A stretch of 64,000 nt of DNA from Scleromatobacter humisilvae (GCF_023231945.1 NZ_JAJLJH010000002.1:186001-250000), one strand, 5' to 3'. Numbered from the stretch's first letter, positions 45,884 through 54,350 are shown. Made by a program: numbers and translations. The notes: generated by a model from the sequence alone, not told the origin.

Positions 45884-47347
45884 ATGGGTTCGATGGACTT
45901 CCGCACCGAACAGCGCCAGACACAGACGCTGTCCCCCCGCCTGCAGCACGCCGTCCGGCTGCTGCAGCTCTCCTCGCTCGAATTCGCCCAGCAAGTCCAC
46001 GACGCCCTGGGCAAGAACCCGTTCCTGGAAGAGGACGGCAATCCCGACGATCAAGGCGACGACGGGCTGTCGCCCGAACAGGCCGCCGAGGCGCAGGAAG
46101 CGCGCGAGGCCCAGGAGGCCGCCGCCGAGACCATGGCCGCGCCCGAGGGCGACCTGCCCGGCGAAGGCGACCGCGACATGTGGCAGGCCGACGGCCTCGG
46201 GTCGGGCAAGCGCGCCGACGACGACGAGACCAGCGCGCTCGACATGATGGCCGTGCCCACCTCGCTCGCCGCCCACCTGCACGGCCAGCTCGCCGTGCTG
46301 CCGCTGACGCTGCGCGACCTCGTGCTGGCCAAGGTGATCGTCGAATCGCTGGACGACGACGGCTACCTGCGCACCGACCTGCAGGAGATGATCGAAGTCG
46401 CCGACCTCGACCCCGCCGCGACGCTCGAGGAGATGCAGATCGCCCTGAAGCGCGTGCAGGCGCTGGAGCCGGCCGGCGTGGCCGCGCGCAGCGTCTCCGA
46501 ATGCCTGCTGGCGCAGCTGTCGACCATCGAGGACGAGAACGCCCGCGAGATCGCGCGCCACATCATCGGCGAGCACCTGAACTGCCTCGCGGCCAAGGAC
46601 GTCAGCACGATGGCGCGCGCGCTCGGCCGCACGCCGGCCGAGATCGAGGCCGTCTGCGACCGCATCCGCCGCCTCGACCCGCGGCCGGGCTGGCGCTTCG
46701 GCTCGACGCAGCTGCAGTACGTGATCCCCGACGTCATCGTGCGCAAGGTGCGCGGCCAGTGGAACGTGCAGCTGAACCCCGCCATCATCCCGAAGGTGCG
46801 CCTGAACCAGGTCTACGCGGAGCTGTTCCAGCGCCACAAGCGCGGCGTCCAGAACGCCGAGATGGCGACTCACCTGCAGGAAGCCAAGTGGACGATGCGC
46901 AACGTGGAGCAGCGCTTCTCGACCATCCTCAGCGTGGCCGAGGCCATCGTGTCGCGCCAGAAGCACTTCCTCGAATTCGGCGCGATGGCGATGAAGCCGC
47001 TGGGCCTGCGCGAGATCGCCGACGAGCTGGGCCTGCACGAGTCGACCGTGTCGCGCGTGACGAACAACAAGTACATGGCCACGCCGATCGGCGTGTTCGA
47101 GCTGAAGTACTTCTTCTCGCGCGCAATGACGACGGCCAGCGGCGGCGCCTGCTCGGGCACCGCGATCCGCGGCCTGATCAAGGACATCATCGAGGCCGAG
47201 GCACCGATGGCGCCGCTGTCCGATGCCGAGATCGCGCGCCAGCTCGCCACGCAAGGTCTGCAGGTGGCGCGCCGCACCGTCACCAAGTATCGCCAGTTGC
47301 TCAAGATCGAGGCCGTCGAGCGGCGCCGCCGCCACGCGCCGTCCTGA
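45884..47347 (+). CDS. rpoN: RNA polymerase sigma-54 factor
   Basis: A protein of 487 residues. Region I (DFRTEQRQTQTLSPRLQHAVRLLQLSSLEF) is the Gln/Leu-rich activator-responsive part, followed by an acidic region II (about 50-115). The core-binding domain and the HTH (LREIADELGLHESTVSRVTNNKY) follow, and the RpoN box ARRTVTKYRQ is at residues 462-471, contacting the -24 element. ATG at 45884 is preceded by AGGAGG five bases away; an in-frame ATG at 45824 lacks a site and would sit at the predicted transcription start. The gene is not in the usual lptA-lptB-rpoN-hpf context, so it may be an additional copy. Confidence 0.95.
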   Translation: MGSMDFRTEQRQTQTLSPRLQHAVRLLQLSSLEFAQQVHDALGKNPFLEEDGNPDDQGDDGLSPEQAAEAQEAREAQEAAAETMAAPEGDLPGEGDRDMWQADGLGSGKRADDDETSALDMMAVPTSLAAHLHGQLAVLPLTLRDLVLAKVIVESLDDDGYLRTDLQEMIEVADLDPAATLEEMQIALKRVQALEPAGVAARSVSECLLAQLSTIEDENAREIARHIIGEHLNCLAAKDVSTMARALGRTPAEIEAVCDRIRRLDPRPGWRFGSTQLQYVIPDVIVRKVRGQWNVQLNPAIIPKVRLNQVYAELFQRHKRGVQNAEMATHLQEAKWTMRNVEQRFSTILSVAEAIVSRQKHFLEFGAMAMKPLGLREIADELGLHESTVSRVTNNKYMATPIGVFELKYFFSRAMTTASGGACSGTAIRGLIKDIIEAEAPMAPLSDAEIARQLATQGLQVARRTVTKYRQLLKIEAVERRRRHAPS

Positions 47348-47372
47348 GTCGCCGTCCCTGTCTGATCGCCGC

Positions 47373-47395
47373 GGCCCGGCCGTCAAGCCGGGGCC
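47373..47395 (+). other. GC hairpin downstream of rpoN
   Basis: GGCCCGGC (47373-47380) pairs with GCCGGGGCC (47387-47395) around a six-base loop, 25 bases after the rpoN stop. There is no T tract, so termination is doubtful. It separates rpoN from the sensor-kinase gene. Confidence 0.4.
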
Positions 47396-47485
47396 TGCGC
47401 GTCGCCCGCGAGCGAACGTCCTGATTCGCTGCCGGCGGCGCCGTTACGTCGAGAGTCCGTCATCGCTGTCCTCATCCTGCTCTGC

Positions 47486-48874
47486 GTGGCCCTGGCGGCC
47501 TTCGTCGTGTTGCTCGCGGCGCGCCTGCGCTCGGCGTCGGCCCACATCGCGGAATTGAGGGATCAGCGCGACCGGGATGTCGAGACGATCGCCAAGGCTC
47601 GCCAGGAGGCGTTACGCATGTCCACGATCGACGATGAACTGCTGCGCGTGAAGACCGCGCTGAGCGACGCCCAGTCGGCGCTCGCGGCCGTGCGCGCCGA
47701 GCGCGACGGCGCGATCCGCGATGCCGAGGCGGCGCATCGCCAGCGCCATGCCTTCCTGGCCGGCCTCGCACACGACCTGCGCAATCCGCTGGCGCCGCTG
47801 TCCAACGGCATCGAGCTGCTGCGCCTGACCGACAACGACCCCGCCGGCCGGCTGCGCACGCGCGGCATCATGGAGCGCCAGGTCGGCAACCTGATGCGCA
47901 TCGCCGACGAGCTGTCCGATCTGGCGCGGCTGTCCGGCGACCACTCGACGCTGCAGCGGGCCTCGTTCGATCCGGGCGAGGTCCTGCGCGGCCTCGCCGA
48001 CCGCCTGGAGCCGACGCTGCGCGCGCAGGAGATGACGCTGCAGCTCGACACCGCCTCGCTGCCGCGCCTGCGCGGCGACGCCCCGCGCATCGCGCAGGCG
48101 GTCGGGCATCTCGTCGACGACATCGTGCGACACACCGAGCGCGGCAGCACGATCCGCATCGCGGCGAGCAGGGAAGGCCAGACGCTCGCGCTGACGATCG
48201 CGACCGCCGCCGACCTCGACGAAGACGCCGGCGGGTCGCCAAGGCCGCTCGAGGACGTCGATGTCGCCGCGCTGGGCCTGGGCGTCGCGCTGGCGCTGCA
48301 GCTGTCGGCGCTGCACGGCGGCGGCCTGCGCGGCCGGCGTCCGCCCGGAGCGCGCCGCGCGCGCTTCACGCTGACGCTGCCGGTGGACGCGAGCGCCGCG
48401 GCGGAGGCCTCGCCCGCGAGCGCCAGCCCGGCGCAGCCGGCCACCGGCGAGCCCGCGCTGTCGGTGCTGCTGGCGGACGACAACATCGATTTCTCGCACA
48501 GCTTCGGCACGATGCTGGAGCTGCTGGGCCACCGTGTGGAGGTCGTGCACGACGGGCTGTCGGCGGTGGCATCCATCGTCGGGTCGCCGCCCGACATCGC
48601 GTTCGTCGACATCGGCATGCCCTCGCTCGACGGCGTCGAGACGGTGCGGCGCGTCCGCGGCCAGGGCAACACGCAGGACGTGGTGCTGGTGGCCGTCACC
48701 GGCCGCGGCGGCGCCGAGGACCGGGCGCGCGCGGCCGAGGCGGGCTTCGACCGCTACCTCGTCAAGCCTTTCGCGATGCAGGACGTGCGCGACGCGCTCG
48801 ACGCCGCCCAGGCGGTGCGCAGCGGCGCGGTCGCGCGCGTGCCGGGCGGGTTCGCGTCCACGCGGGTGGCCTGA
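47486..48874 (+). CDS. Hybrid histidine kinase-like protein with degenerate ATPase and a receiver domain
   Basis: A protein of about 462 residues from GTG at 47486. An N-terminal hydrophobic segment leads to a coiled coil (about 20-85). A HisKA domain has the phospho-acceptor His96 in LAHDLRNPLAPLSNG. The ATPase is degraded: the N-box reads HLVDDIVRHT with Asp212 where Asn binds Mg-ATP, and no DxGxG G1 box can be found. The receiver domain is intact, with acidic pair DD331-332, Asp375 in FVDIGMP, Thr405 and Lys427. It may accept phosphate from another kinase rather than autophosphorylate. The hydrophobic segment extends in frame upstream of the GTG (VIAVLILLCVALAAF) without any ATG, GTG or TTG, so the true start is unclear. 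Confidence 0.75.
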   Translation: MALAAFVVLLAARLRSASAHIAELRDQRDRDVETIAKARQEALRMSTIDDELLRVKTALSDAQSALAAVRAERDGAIRDAEAAHRQRHAFLAGLAHDLRNPLAPLSNGIELLRLTDNDPAGRLRTRGIMERQVGNLMRIADELSDLARLSGDHSTLQRASFDPGEVLRGLADRLEPTLRAQEMTLQLDTASLPRLRGDAPRIAQAVGHLVDDIVRHTERGSTIRIAASREGQTLALTIATAADLDEDAGGSPRPLEDVDVAALGLGVALALQLSALHGGGLRGRRPPGARRARFTLTLPVDASAAAEASPASASPAQPATGEPALSVLLADDNIDFSHSFGTMLELLGHRVEVVHDGLSAVASIVGSPPDIAFVDIGMPSLDGVETVRRVRGQGNTQDVVLVAVTGRGGAEDRARAAEAGFDRYLVKPFAMQDVRDALDAAQAVRSGAVARVPGGFASTRVA

Positions 48875-48889
48875 GTTCTTGCCGTCTGG

Positions 48890-48905
48890 GCATGGACGTT
48901 GCCGC
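48890..48905 (+). promoter_or_regulatory. Weak candidate sigma-54 promoter
   Basis: GGGCATG-GACG-TTGCC with GG-N10-GC spacing, 53 bases before the next ATG. It has two mismatches in the -24 block and one at the end of the -12 block. It is nearly identical to the element in front of clsB. Confidence 0.35.
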
Positions 48906-48956
48906 CTGCAGGCGAGGGCGCCCGCTGGCGGCGCCGACCCGACCGGGAGAAACGTC

Positions 48957-49283
48957 ATGCCTCAAGGCCAATGGAGCGCCAAGCGCGAGCGCCAATACAG
49001 GGACATCAAGCAAAGCCTGCTGTCGCGCGGCCGCAGCGAGAAGCTCGCCGAGGAGATCGCCGCGCGCACCGTCAACAAGACGCGCGCGCAGCACGGCGAG
49101 GCGGAGGAGGCCAGTGCCGCGTCCTTGAACGACATGTCGCCGTCGAAGCGCGGCGGGGAGCACTCGCACATCGGCGCGCAGGGCCGCACGCGCGCCCAGC
49201 TCTACGAGGACGCGAAGCTTGCCGGCCTGGCGGGGCGGTCCCGCATGAGCAAGGCGCAGCTCGAACAGGCGCTCAAGCGATGA
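48957..49283 (+). CDS. Small basic protein with Rho-N/SAP-like C-terminal helix pair
   Basis: A protein of 108 residues. The N-terminal two thirds are highly charged (WSAKRERQYRDIKQSLLSRGRSEKLAEEIAARTVNK). The end, RTRAQLYEDAKLAGLAGRSRMSKAQLEQALKR, fits the Rho-N/SAP-like fold that binds nucleic acid. Similar proteins are annotated as plasmid stabilization protein or as Rho termination factor N-terminal-domain proteins and occur on chromosomes with other stress genes. GGGAGA lies seven bases before ATG at 48957. Its last 11 bases overlap the convergent zinc peptidase gene. It could bind DNA; the function is unknown. Confidence 0.7.
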   Translation: MPQGQWSAKRERQYRDIKQSLLSRGRSEKLAEEIAARTVNKTRAQHGEAEEASAASLNDMSPSKRGGEHSHIGAQGRTRAQLYEDAKLAGLAGRSRMSKAQLEQALKR

Positions 49284-50652
49284 GCGGCGACTCCACCCCG
49301 TCCGACGCCGGCGGCAGCGTGCCGGTGCCGCCCGACACGGGGCTGCCGCCTTCCGCGCCGCCGGCACCGCCGGAGTCGCCGCCGATGGCGCCGCCGCCTG
49401 CGCCGGTCGACGATCCGTCTCCGAGCGCCACGCCGCCCGCGCCGGTCGGCGAGCCGCCGCGCGCCAAGCCGCCTGCCGCGTTCCTCACGACCTTGTGGAT
49501 GAAGTGCAGCTTGCGCACGGCCGGCTTCGACAGCACGAACGGGTAGAAGTCCGGCTCGCCCATGCTGCGGGTCACCTCGTTGAGTGCGCCGGTCAGCTCG
49601 ATCCAGCCGTTGACCACCGCCAGGAAGGCGAGGTCGTCGGCCGAGGGCTTCGCGTCCGGCTCGTCCGGGTGCAGCACCTGCGGCGTGAAGGCGTCGTACT
49701 GGATCTCGTCATGGTGCGCGACGAGGCCGAAGCTGCGCGCGGTGTCGAGCGAGTCGACCATGTGCAGGTAGTGCGCCCAGGTCTCGGCCCAGTCCTCGTA
49801 GGGATGCGCCGACGCGTATGCGCTGACATGGCGGTTCTTCCAGTCGAACGGGGCGCCGCTGGCGTAGTAGTCCTGCAGCGCCAGGCCGTAGTCCAGGCGG
49901 TCGTCGCCGAAGATCGCGCGGCAGGGCTCTTCCCACTCGGTGCCGCGCACCAGGCGCTGCCAGTAGTAGTGACCGATCTCGTGGCGCAGATGGCCGATCA
50001 GCGTGCGATAGGGCTCGTGCATCTGCGAGCGCACCGTCTCGCGGTGCACGTCGTCGGCCTCCTGGATGTCCAGCGTGATCAGGCCGTCGTCGTGGCCCGT
50101 CATCACCGCCGGGGCACCCTCTGGCGCGCGCAGCAGGTCGAACATCACCCCTTGCTCGGGGTTCTCGCTGACCCGGGACTCGACGGGCAGGCGCATCGCG
50201 ATCAGCTGCGAGACCAGCGCGCGCTTGGCGAGCTCGACCTTGAGCCACAGCTCGGCGTTGTCGCGATCGGTCGGGTCGGGCACGGTGCGGTCGAGCCGGC
50301 ACGATCGGCAGTAGGGCTTGAGCCGCGCCTCGTCGTTGTCGGGCAGCAGCCAGTTGCACGGCGCGGCCGATGTCCAGTTGATGCAGCGGCGGTAGGTCGT
50401 CAGCGGCGCGGTCTTGCCGGCGCCGCGCGTGCGCATCGCGCGGAACACTTCCGGGTTGCGCGTGGGCGCGAGCGGGCGCAGCAGCACGAGGTCCGGGTCG
50501 TAGCCCAGCGGCGTGCCGCAGGCCAGGCAGACGTCGTTGCGAAAGAAGACCGGGCGGCCGCAGCGGCAGCGGAAGGCGCGGCGGGCGGTCGGGGTCGACG
50601 TGAGCAGCGTCGGGACGAGGCGGCGGATGTAGGCGGGCAGGGGCGTGTCCAT
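49273..50652 (-). CDS. Putative zinc-binding metallopeptidase (zinc ribbon + peptidase_Mx type)
   Basis: A protein of 459 residues. An N-terminal zinc ribbon (Cys29, Cys31, Cys42, Cys45: FRCRCGRPVFF, NDVCLACGTPLGY) is followed by a second Cys set (YRRCINW, YCRSCRLD). The peptidase part has RHEIGHYYWQRLV with His224, Glu225 and His228, and a third-ligand region HPYEDWAETWAHYLHM. This agrees with the DUF4157-like peptidase_Mx family. The last 80 residues are a Gly/Ala/Ser-rich low-complexity tail (GGSPTGAGGVALGDGSS and so on). ATG at 50652 is chosen; an ATG 28 codons earlier has a less natural sequence. It is cytoplasmic, and the substrate is unknown. Confidence 0.75.
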   Translation of the reverse strand: MDTPLPAYIRRLVPTLLTSTPTARRAFRCRCGRPVFFRNDVCLACGTPLGYDPDLVLLRPLAPTRNPEVFRAMRTRGAGKTAPLTTYRRCINWTSAAPCNWLLPDNDEARLKPYCRSCRLDRTVPDPTDRDNAELWLKVELAKRALVSQLIAMRLPVESRVSENPEQGVMFDLLRAPEGAPAVMTGHDDGLITLDIQEADDVHRETVRSQMHEPYRTLIGHLRHEIGHYYWQRLVRGTEWEEPCRAIFGDDRLDYGLALQDYYASGAPFDWKNRHVSAYASAHPYEDWAETWAHYLHMVDSLDTARSFGLVAHHDEIQYDAFTPQVLHPDEPDAKPSADDLAFLAVVNGWIELTGALNEVTRSMGEPDFYPFVLSKPAVRKLHFIHKVVRNAAGGLARGGSPTGAGGVALGDGSSTGAGGGAIGGDSGGAGGAEGGSPVSGGTGTLPPASDGVESPLIA

Positions 50653-50798
50653 CCCCACTCGAAGGCAATCTCCGGGCCCGTGGCGAGGATAGGATCTGCC
50701 CGGTGAACCGCGGGCTGATCGCGCGATCGCCGGCAAACGGCCGGCGCAGACTGGAGCCCTCGTGGCGCCGTTGCGCCGTCCTGTCCAGGCACCTCGAC

Positions 50799-50990
50799 AT
50801 GAACAACACTTCTTCCCGCGGCCGTCCGCTGCGCCTGTGGCTGGCCGGCCAGGCCACGATCCTCGGCGGCGCCGCCGCGATGGCGTGGACGCATTCGTTC
50901 ATCCCGATGGCGCTCGCTGGCTCGGCGGCGCTGATGATGACGGTGCCGCTGGTCAAGGCCATCGCGGCGGGCAAGCGCATCCGCCGCTGA
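50799..50990 (+). CDS. Small membrane protein, unknown
   Basis: A protein of 63 residues. Two hydrophobic helices (LWLAGQATILGGAAAMAW and FIPMALAGSAALMMTVPLV) are flanked by Arg-rich ends (SSRGRPLRL and GKRIRR), so both termini probably face the cytoplasm. No family was recognised. ATG at 50799 is taken; GTG at 50703 would add a hydrophilic 32-residue extension that looks non-coding. Confidence 0.5.
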   Translation: MNNTSSRGRPLRLWLAGQATILGGAAAMAWTHSFIPMALAGSAALMMTVPLVKAIAAGKRIRR

Positions 50991-51139
50991 GGGCGTCCGA
51001 ACGCGGCCAGGGCTGAACGAATGCCCTGCAGGGCGGGCCTCTCGCTTGCTGAAGTTGAAACGAATCCGGTCGGTGATTGCCAAATGCAAACGGCACTCGC
51101 GCGCACCGGGCAGACACTTCAACTTCGCAGGAGACCGAC

Positions 51140-51661
51140 ATGGCAGATCCCCGACTCGTCACCGGCCTGTTCCCCGATCGTGACAGCGCCGAGCGCGCCT
51201 ATTCCTCCGTCGCGTCGCGCGGCTACGACCGCGATGACGTCAACCTCGTCATGTCGGACGAGACGCGCCAGCGCCACTTCGCGCCGGACGCCGTCGTCAA
51301 TACCGAGCTGGGTACCAAGGCCGCCGAGGGCGCGGGCATCGGCGGCGCCATCGGCGGGACCGTCGGCGCAATCGCCGCGGCCGTCGCCGCCGTCGGCACC
51401 AGCCTCGTGCTGCCGGGCCTCGGCCTGGTCATCGCCGGCCCCATCGCCGCGGCCCTCGCGGGCGCGGGCGCGGGCGGCGCCGCGGGCGGCCTCGTGGGCG
51501 CGCTGATCGGCTGGGGCATCCCGGAAGAGCGCATCGCCGAGTACGAATCGGGCATCCGCGACGGCGGCATCCTGATGGGCGTGCGTCCGCGCAGCGCCGA
51601 CGACGCGCTCGCCTTCGAGAACTCGTGGCGCGACGCCAACGGCCAGCTGATCCGCAGCTGA
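51140..51661 (+). CDS. YflT-type general stress protein with glycine-zipper membrane segment
   Basis: A protein of 173 residues. Residues 1-45 (RLVTGLFPDRDSAERAYSSVASRGYDRDDVNLVMSD) match the heat-induced YflT / general stress 17M domain. Then comes a long Gly/Ala-rich hydrophobic region (about 62-130) with repeated GxxxG spacing (GAGIGGAIGGTVGAIAAA; AALAGAGAGGAAGGLVGAL), typical of a glycine zipper inserted in membrane. The C-terminal part (ERIAEYESGIRDGGILMGV) repeats the alpha/beta pattern. AGGAG lies six bases before ATG at 51140. It is part of a cluster of small stress proteins. Confidence 0.7.
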   Translation: MADPRLVTGLFPDRDSAERAYSSVASRGYDRDDVNLVMSDETRQRHFAPDAVVNTELGTKAAEGAGIGGAIGGTVGAIAAAVAAVGTSLVLPGLGLVIAGPIAAALAGAGAGGAAGGLVGALIGWGIPEERIAEYESGIRDGGILMGVRPRSADDALAFENSWRDANGQLIRS

Positions 51662-51775
51662 TCCTTCACCGGGCCGGCGCGGGCGCGTCGGCCTTCTTCA
51701 TCCCGGAACGCGACTCGCCAGGAGCGCCGACCGGATCAGGCGATTCGTCGCCGCAACATTCCAGGAGACATCATC

Positions 51776-51853
51776 ATGGGCAAGTATCTCGTCGGTTGGC
51801 TGTTGGGCGTTCCGGTCTTCGTACTGGTCATCCTGTACTTCTTCTTTCACTGA
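51776..51853 (+). CDS. 25-residue membrane microprotein
   Basis: MGKYLVGWLLGVPVFVLVIL plus YFFFH: one hydrophobic helix with a Lys-containing N-terminus. AGGAG lies nine bases before the ATG. The reading frame is closed immediately by TGA. The strong ribosome site and position between two stress-type genes support translation. It resembles short conserved proteins I associate with proteobacterial envelope stress, but I cannot name a family. Confidence 0.6.
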   Translation: MGKYLVGWLLGVPVFVLVILYFFFH

Positions 51854-51929
51854 ACGCGCGGTCCCCGCACGGCGCCTCGGGGTCGCAGCGATGCGATCCG
51901 GGGCGCCGTCGTCGTTTCGGGATGCGGAT

Positions 51930-53936
51930 TCAATGCGCGCCGATGTTGGCGTCGAGGAACTTCGCGACGCGGTTCCAGAAGTCGATCGTGTGCTCGTAGT
52001 AGTGCCAGCCGTGGCCCTCGTCCTCGTAGACGATCCATTCCACCTTCGCGCCGGGCTGCTTCATCAACGCGTCGTGGAAGCGCTCGCCGTGCTCCAGCGG
52101 CACGCGCTTGTCCTTCTCGCCGTAGGCCAGCAGCACCGGCGCGTGGATCTTCGCGGCATTCTCGGTCGGCGACGTCGCCTTGAACTTCGCGGCGTCGGCC
52201 ACCGGGTCGCCGACAAGCTGGGTCAAGCCGTACTTCTTCCATGCGTCGCTGGCATCGCTCCAGCGTGAGGTGAACAGCAGGTCGATGTCCGTGACGCCGA
52301 CCCAGTCGACGCCACAGCGGTACAGGTTGGGATCCTTGATCAGGCCCATCAGCACCGCATAGCCGCCGTAGCTGGCGCCGGCGATGCACACGCGCTTCGG
52401 ATCGACCAGCCCTTGCGCCACGGCCCATTTCACGCCGTCGGCGAGGTCGTCCTGCATCGCCAGTCCCCATTGCTTCCAGCCCGCCGCGAACAGCTTCGCG
52501 CCGTAGCCGGTGCTGCCGCGGAACTCGGGCTCCAGCACGGCGTAGCCATGGGCCGCGAGGAACTGGACTTCGGGATCCCAGCCCCACACGCGGCCGCGCA
52601 TGTACGGGCCGCCGTGCACCAGCACCACGAGCGGCAGGTTCCTGCGCTCCGCGCCGCGCGGCACGCTGAGGTAGGCCGGGATCTCGAGGCCGTCGCGCGC
52701 GGCGTAGTGCACCTGCTCCATGTCGGCCATCTTCTTCGGATCGATGTCGGGGCGCGCGTTGCCCAGCGTCATCATCTTGCCGTCGGGCACGCTGTACAGG
52801 AAGTACAGGCCGGGGACGTGGTCGGAGTACGCGGTGATCACGACGAAATGCCCGTCGCCATGCGGGGCCACCGACAGCCGGTTGACCGTCGACGGCAGCA
52901 GCTTGTCGATCTTCGCCTGCAGCGCTTCCACGTCGGGCGCGATCCACTGCGTCACCTCGGCGTCGACGTCGTAGCGCAAGCCGGCCAGCTTGCCCTGCGA
53001 CGACAGGTAGGTCGGGGCCAGGTCGTAGCGCTGCGAGACGAGGTAAGGCTTGTCGGCCAGCCTGTGGTGGGCGAGGTCGTAGGTCCAGACCGCCGCGGTG
53101 TCGCCGCCGTTGTTGGCCGACAGGTAGAGCGTGTCGTCCGCGTCGATGAACTCGGGATGCAGCGCCTTGCCGTCGTTGTAGCGCCCGAACTCCGCGAGCG
53201 GCGTCCACTTGTCCGAGGCCGGGTCGCGCGCCAGCACCGTCGCGCGGTCGTCCTTGAACGTGGTGACCACGCGCAGCGCGCCGTGGCTGTCGAAGACCCA
53301 TTCGAAGCTGTGCACGGGCGTCTCGACCTCCGAGGTGCGGCCGTGGATGGTCTCCAGGCGCTCCAGCTTCACGTAGTCGACGTGCGTCTGGTCGCCTTCC
53401 TGGGCCGTGACGATATAGACGTCGTCGCTGCCGTCGCCGACGGGCCGCAGGAAATGCGTCCACCACGGCAGCAGCGGCTTCTCGCCGCCGCGCTGGATCC
53501 AGGGCGCCCAGTCGCGATCGACCAGCTGGCGCAACGTGCCGCCGTCGGCGTTGACGGCGTAGAGCCCGTTGGCGTAGCGGTGCTCGCCGACCGGCTCCTG
53601 CAGGTCGGCCAGGTCGAACACGAGGCGGTGGTCGTTGACCCAATCGAACGAGCGGACGTCGGCATCGTCGTAGGAGGCCAGCAGCGTGAGCTTCCTCGTG
53701 GCGAGATTCATCGCGACGAGGCGGATGCGGCCGGTGTCCGGCCCGGCCATCGTCATCGCCACCGTCTGGCCGTCGGGCGAGATCGACGCGCCGGTCATGT
53801 GCGGCGACGCGAAGAAGTGCGCGGGATCGGCGGGATCGTCCGCGGCGTGCGCGAGCGTGCCGCAAAGGGCGGCCAGCGCGAGCGCCAGGTGTCGTGCGTG
53901 GTTGCTCATCCGGGCGGCGATGCTCGGGAACGACAT
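51930..53936 (-). CDS. S9-family prolyl-oligopeptidase-like serine peptidase
   Basis: A protein of 668 residues. The signal peptide is about residues 10-32 (ARHLALALAALCGTLAHA), so it is exported. An N-terminal beta-propeller covers about 35-400 and is followed by the alpha/beta-hydrolase domain. The nucleophile is Ser522 in GASYGGY. The charge relay continues with the Asp in LLAYGEKDKRVP and the His in EDEGHGWHYYEHT. PLVVLVHGGPYMRGRVWGWD is the oxyanion segment. It cleaves short peptides in the periplasm. AAGGAGG lies upstream of ATG at 53936. It is a single leftward gene, and the small gene csbD is divergent from it. Confidence 0.92.
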   Translation of the reverse strand: MSFPSIAARMSNHARHLALALAALCGTLAHAADDPADPAHFFASPHMTGASISPDGQTVAMTMAGPDTGRIRLVAMNLATRKLTLLASYDDADVRSFDWVNDHRLVFDLADLQEPVGEHRYANGLYAVNADGGTLRQLVDRDWAPWIQRGGEKPLLPWWTHFLRPVGDGSDDVYIVTAQEGDQTHVDYVKLERLETIHGRTSEVETPVHSFEWVFDSHGALRVVTTFKDDRATVLARDPASDKWTPLAEFGRYNDGKALHPEFIDADDTLYLSANNGGDTAAVWTYDLAHHRLADKPYLVSQRYDLAPTYLSSQGKLAGLRYDVDAEVTQWIAPDVEALQAKIDKLLPSTVNRLSVAPHGDGHFVVITAYSDHVPGLYFLYSVPDGKMMTLGNARPDIDPKKMADMEQVHYAARDGLEIPAYLSVPRGAERRNLPLVVLVHGGPYMRGRVWGWDPEVQFLAAHGYAVLEPEFRGSTGYGAKLFAAGWKQWGLAMQDDLADGVKWAVAQGLVDPKRVCIAGASYGGYAVLMGLIKDPNLYRCGVDWVGVTDIDLLFTSRWSDASDAWKKYGLTQLVGDPVADAAKFKATSPTENAAKIHAPVLLAYGEKDKRVPLEHGERFHDALMKQPGAKVEWIVYEDEGHGWHYYEHTIDFWNRVAKFLDANIGAH

Positions 53937-54047
53937 GTCTCTCTCCTCCTTGGAATCCGCGCGCTCGGGGCGTGTTCGCCCGGCGGCTGTCGTCGATGCG
54001 GTGCGTGGGAGGCCCGAGTCTAGCGGCCCGTGCCGCGGCCGCGTACT

Positions 54048-54063
54048 GGGCACAGCCCTTGCC
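54048..54063 (+). promoter_or_regulatory. Candidate sigma-54 promoter for csbD
   Basis: GGGCACA-GCCC-TTGCC with GG (54049-54050), ten bases, GC (54061-54062). It differs from TGGCACG-N4-TTGCA at the first T, the seventh G and the final A. The ATG at 54115 is 53 bases downstream of the -12 GC. Confidence 0.45.
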
Positions 54064-54114
54064 GAATCAGGATCAACGGATCACATCGATCCGCAACACC
54101 TGAAGGAGTTCGAC

Positions 54115-54300
54115 ATGAACAAGGACCAAGTGCAAGGCCGTGCCACCGAGGCCAAGGGCGACATCAAGGAAGCCGCCGGCAAGATGGTGGGCAACCAGAA
54201 GCTGCAGGGCGAAGGCCTGGTCGACCAGGCCAAGGGCAAGGCGCAGGCTGGCCTGGGCGATGCCAAGGAAAAGGTCAAGAACGCGATCGACCGCTCGTAA
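54115..54300 (+). CDS. CsbD-family stress protein
   Basis: A protein of 61 residues with the CsbD pattern NKDQVQGRATEAKGDIKEAAGK...LQGEGLVDQAKGKAQAGLGDAKEKVK. It is charged and helical, forming the short amphipathic repeats seen in E. coli YjbJ and B. subtilis CsbD. The proteins are abundant in stationary phase or under stress; the mechanism is unknown. AAGGAG lies seven bases before ATG at 54115. A terminator follows directly. It is divergent from the S9 peptidase gene. Confidence 0.92.
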   Translation: MNKDQVQGRATEAKGDIKEAAGKMVGNQKLQGEGLVDQAKGKAQAGLGDAKEKVKNAIDRS

Positions 54301-54320
54301 GTCGATCTCCTGCTCCGCAG

Positions 54321-54347
54321 AAATCCCGGCCGCGTGCCGGGATTTTT
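54321..54347 (+). terminator. Rho-independent terminator of csbD
   Basis: AATCCCGGC (54322-54330) pairs with GCCGGGATT (54336-54344) around five bases, then T to 54347. The complement gives ATTTCTG after the stem on the minus strand, so it may also stop the convergent VOC gene. Confidence 0.85.
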
Positions 54348-54350
54348 CCT

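Noticed and set aside
50703-50798. GTG at 50703 extending the small membrane protein gene
   Set aside because: The added residues are Arg-rich and non-membrane, without a ribosome site; ATG 50799 gives a compact two-helix protein.
51036-51049. GG-N10-GC element before the YflT-type gene
   Set aside because: TTGCT is fine but the -24 block reads GGCCTC, too weak to claim.
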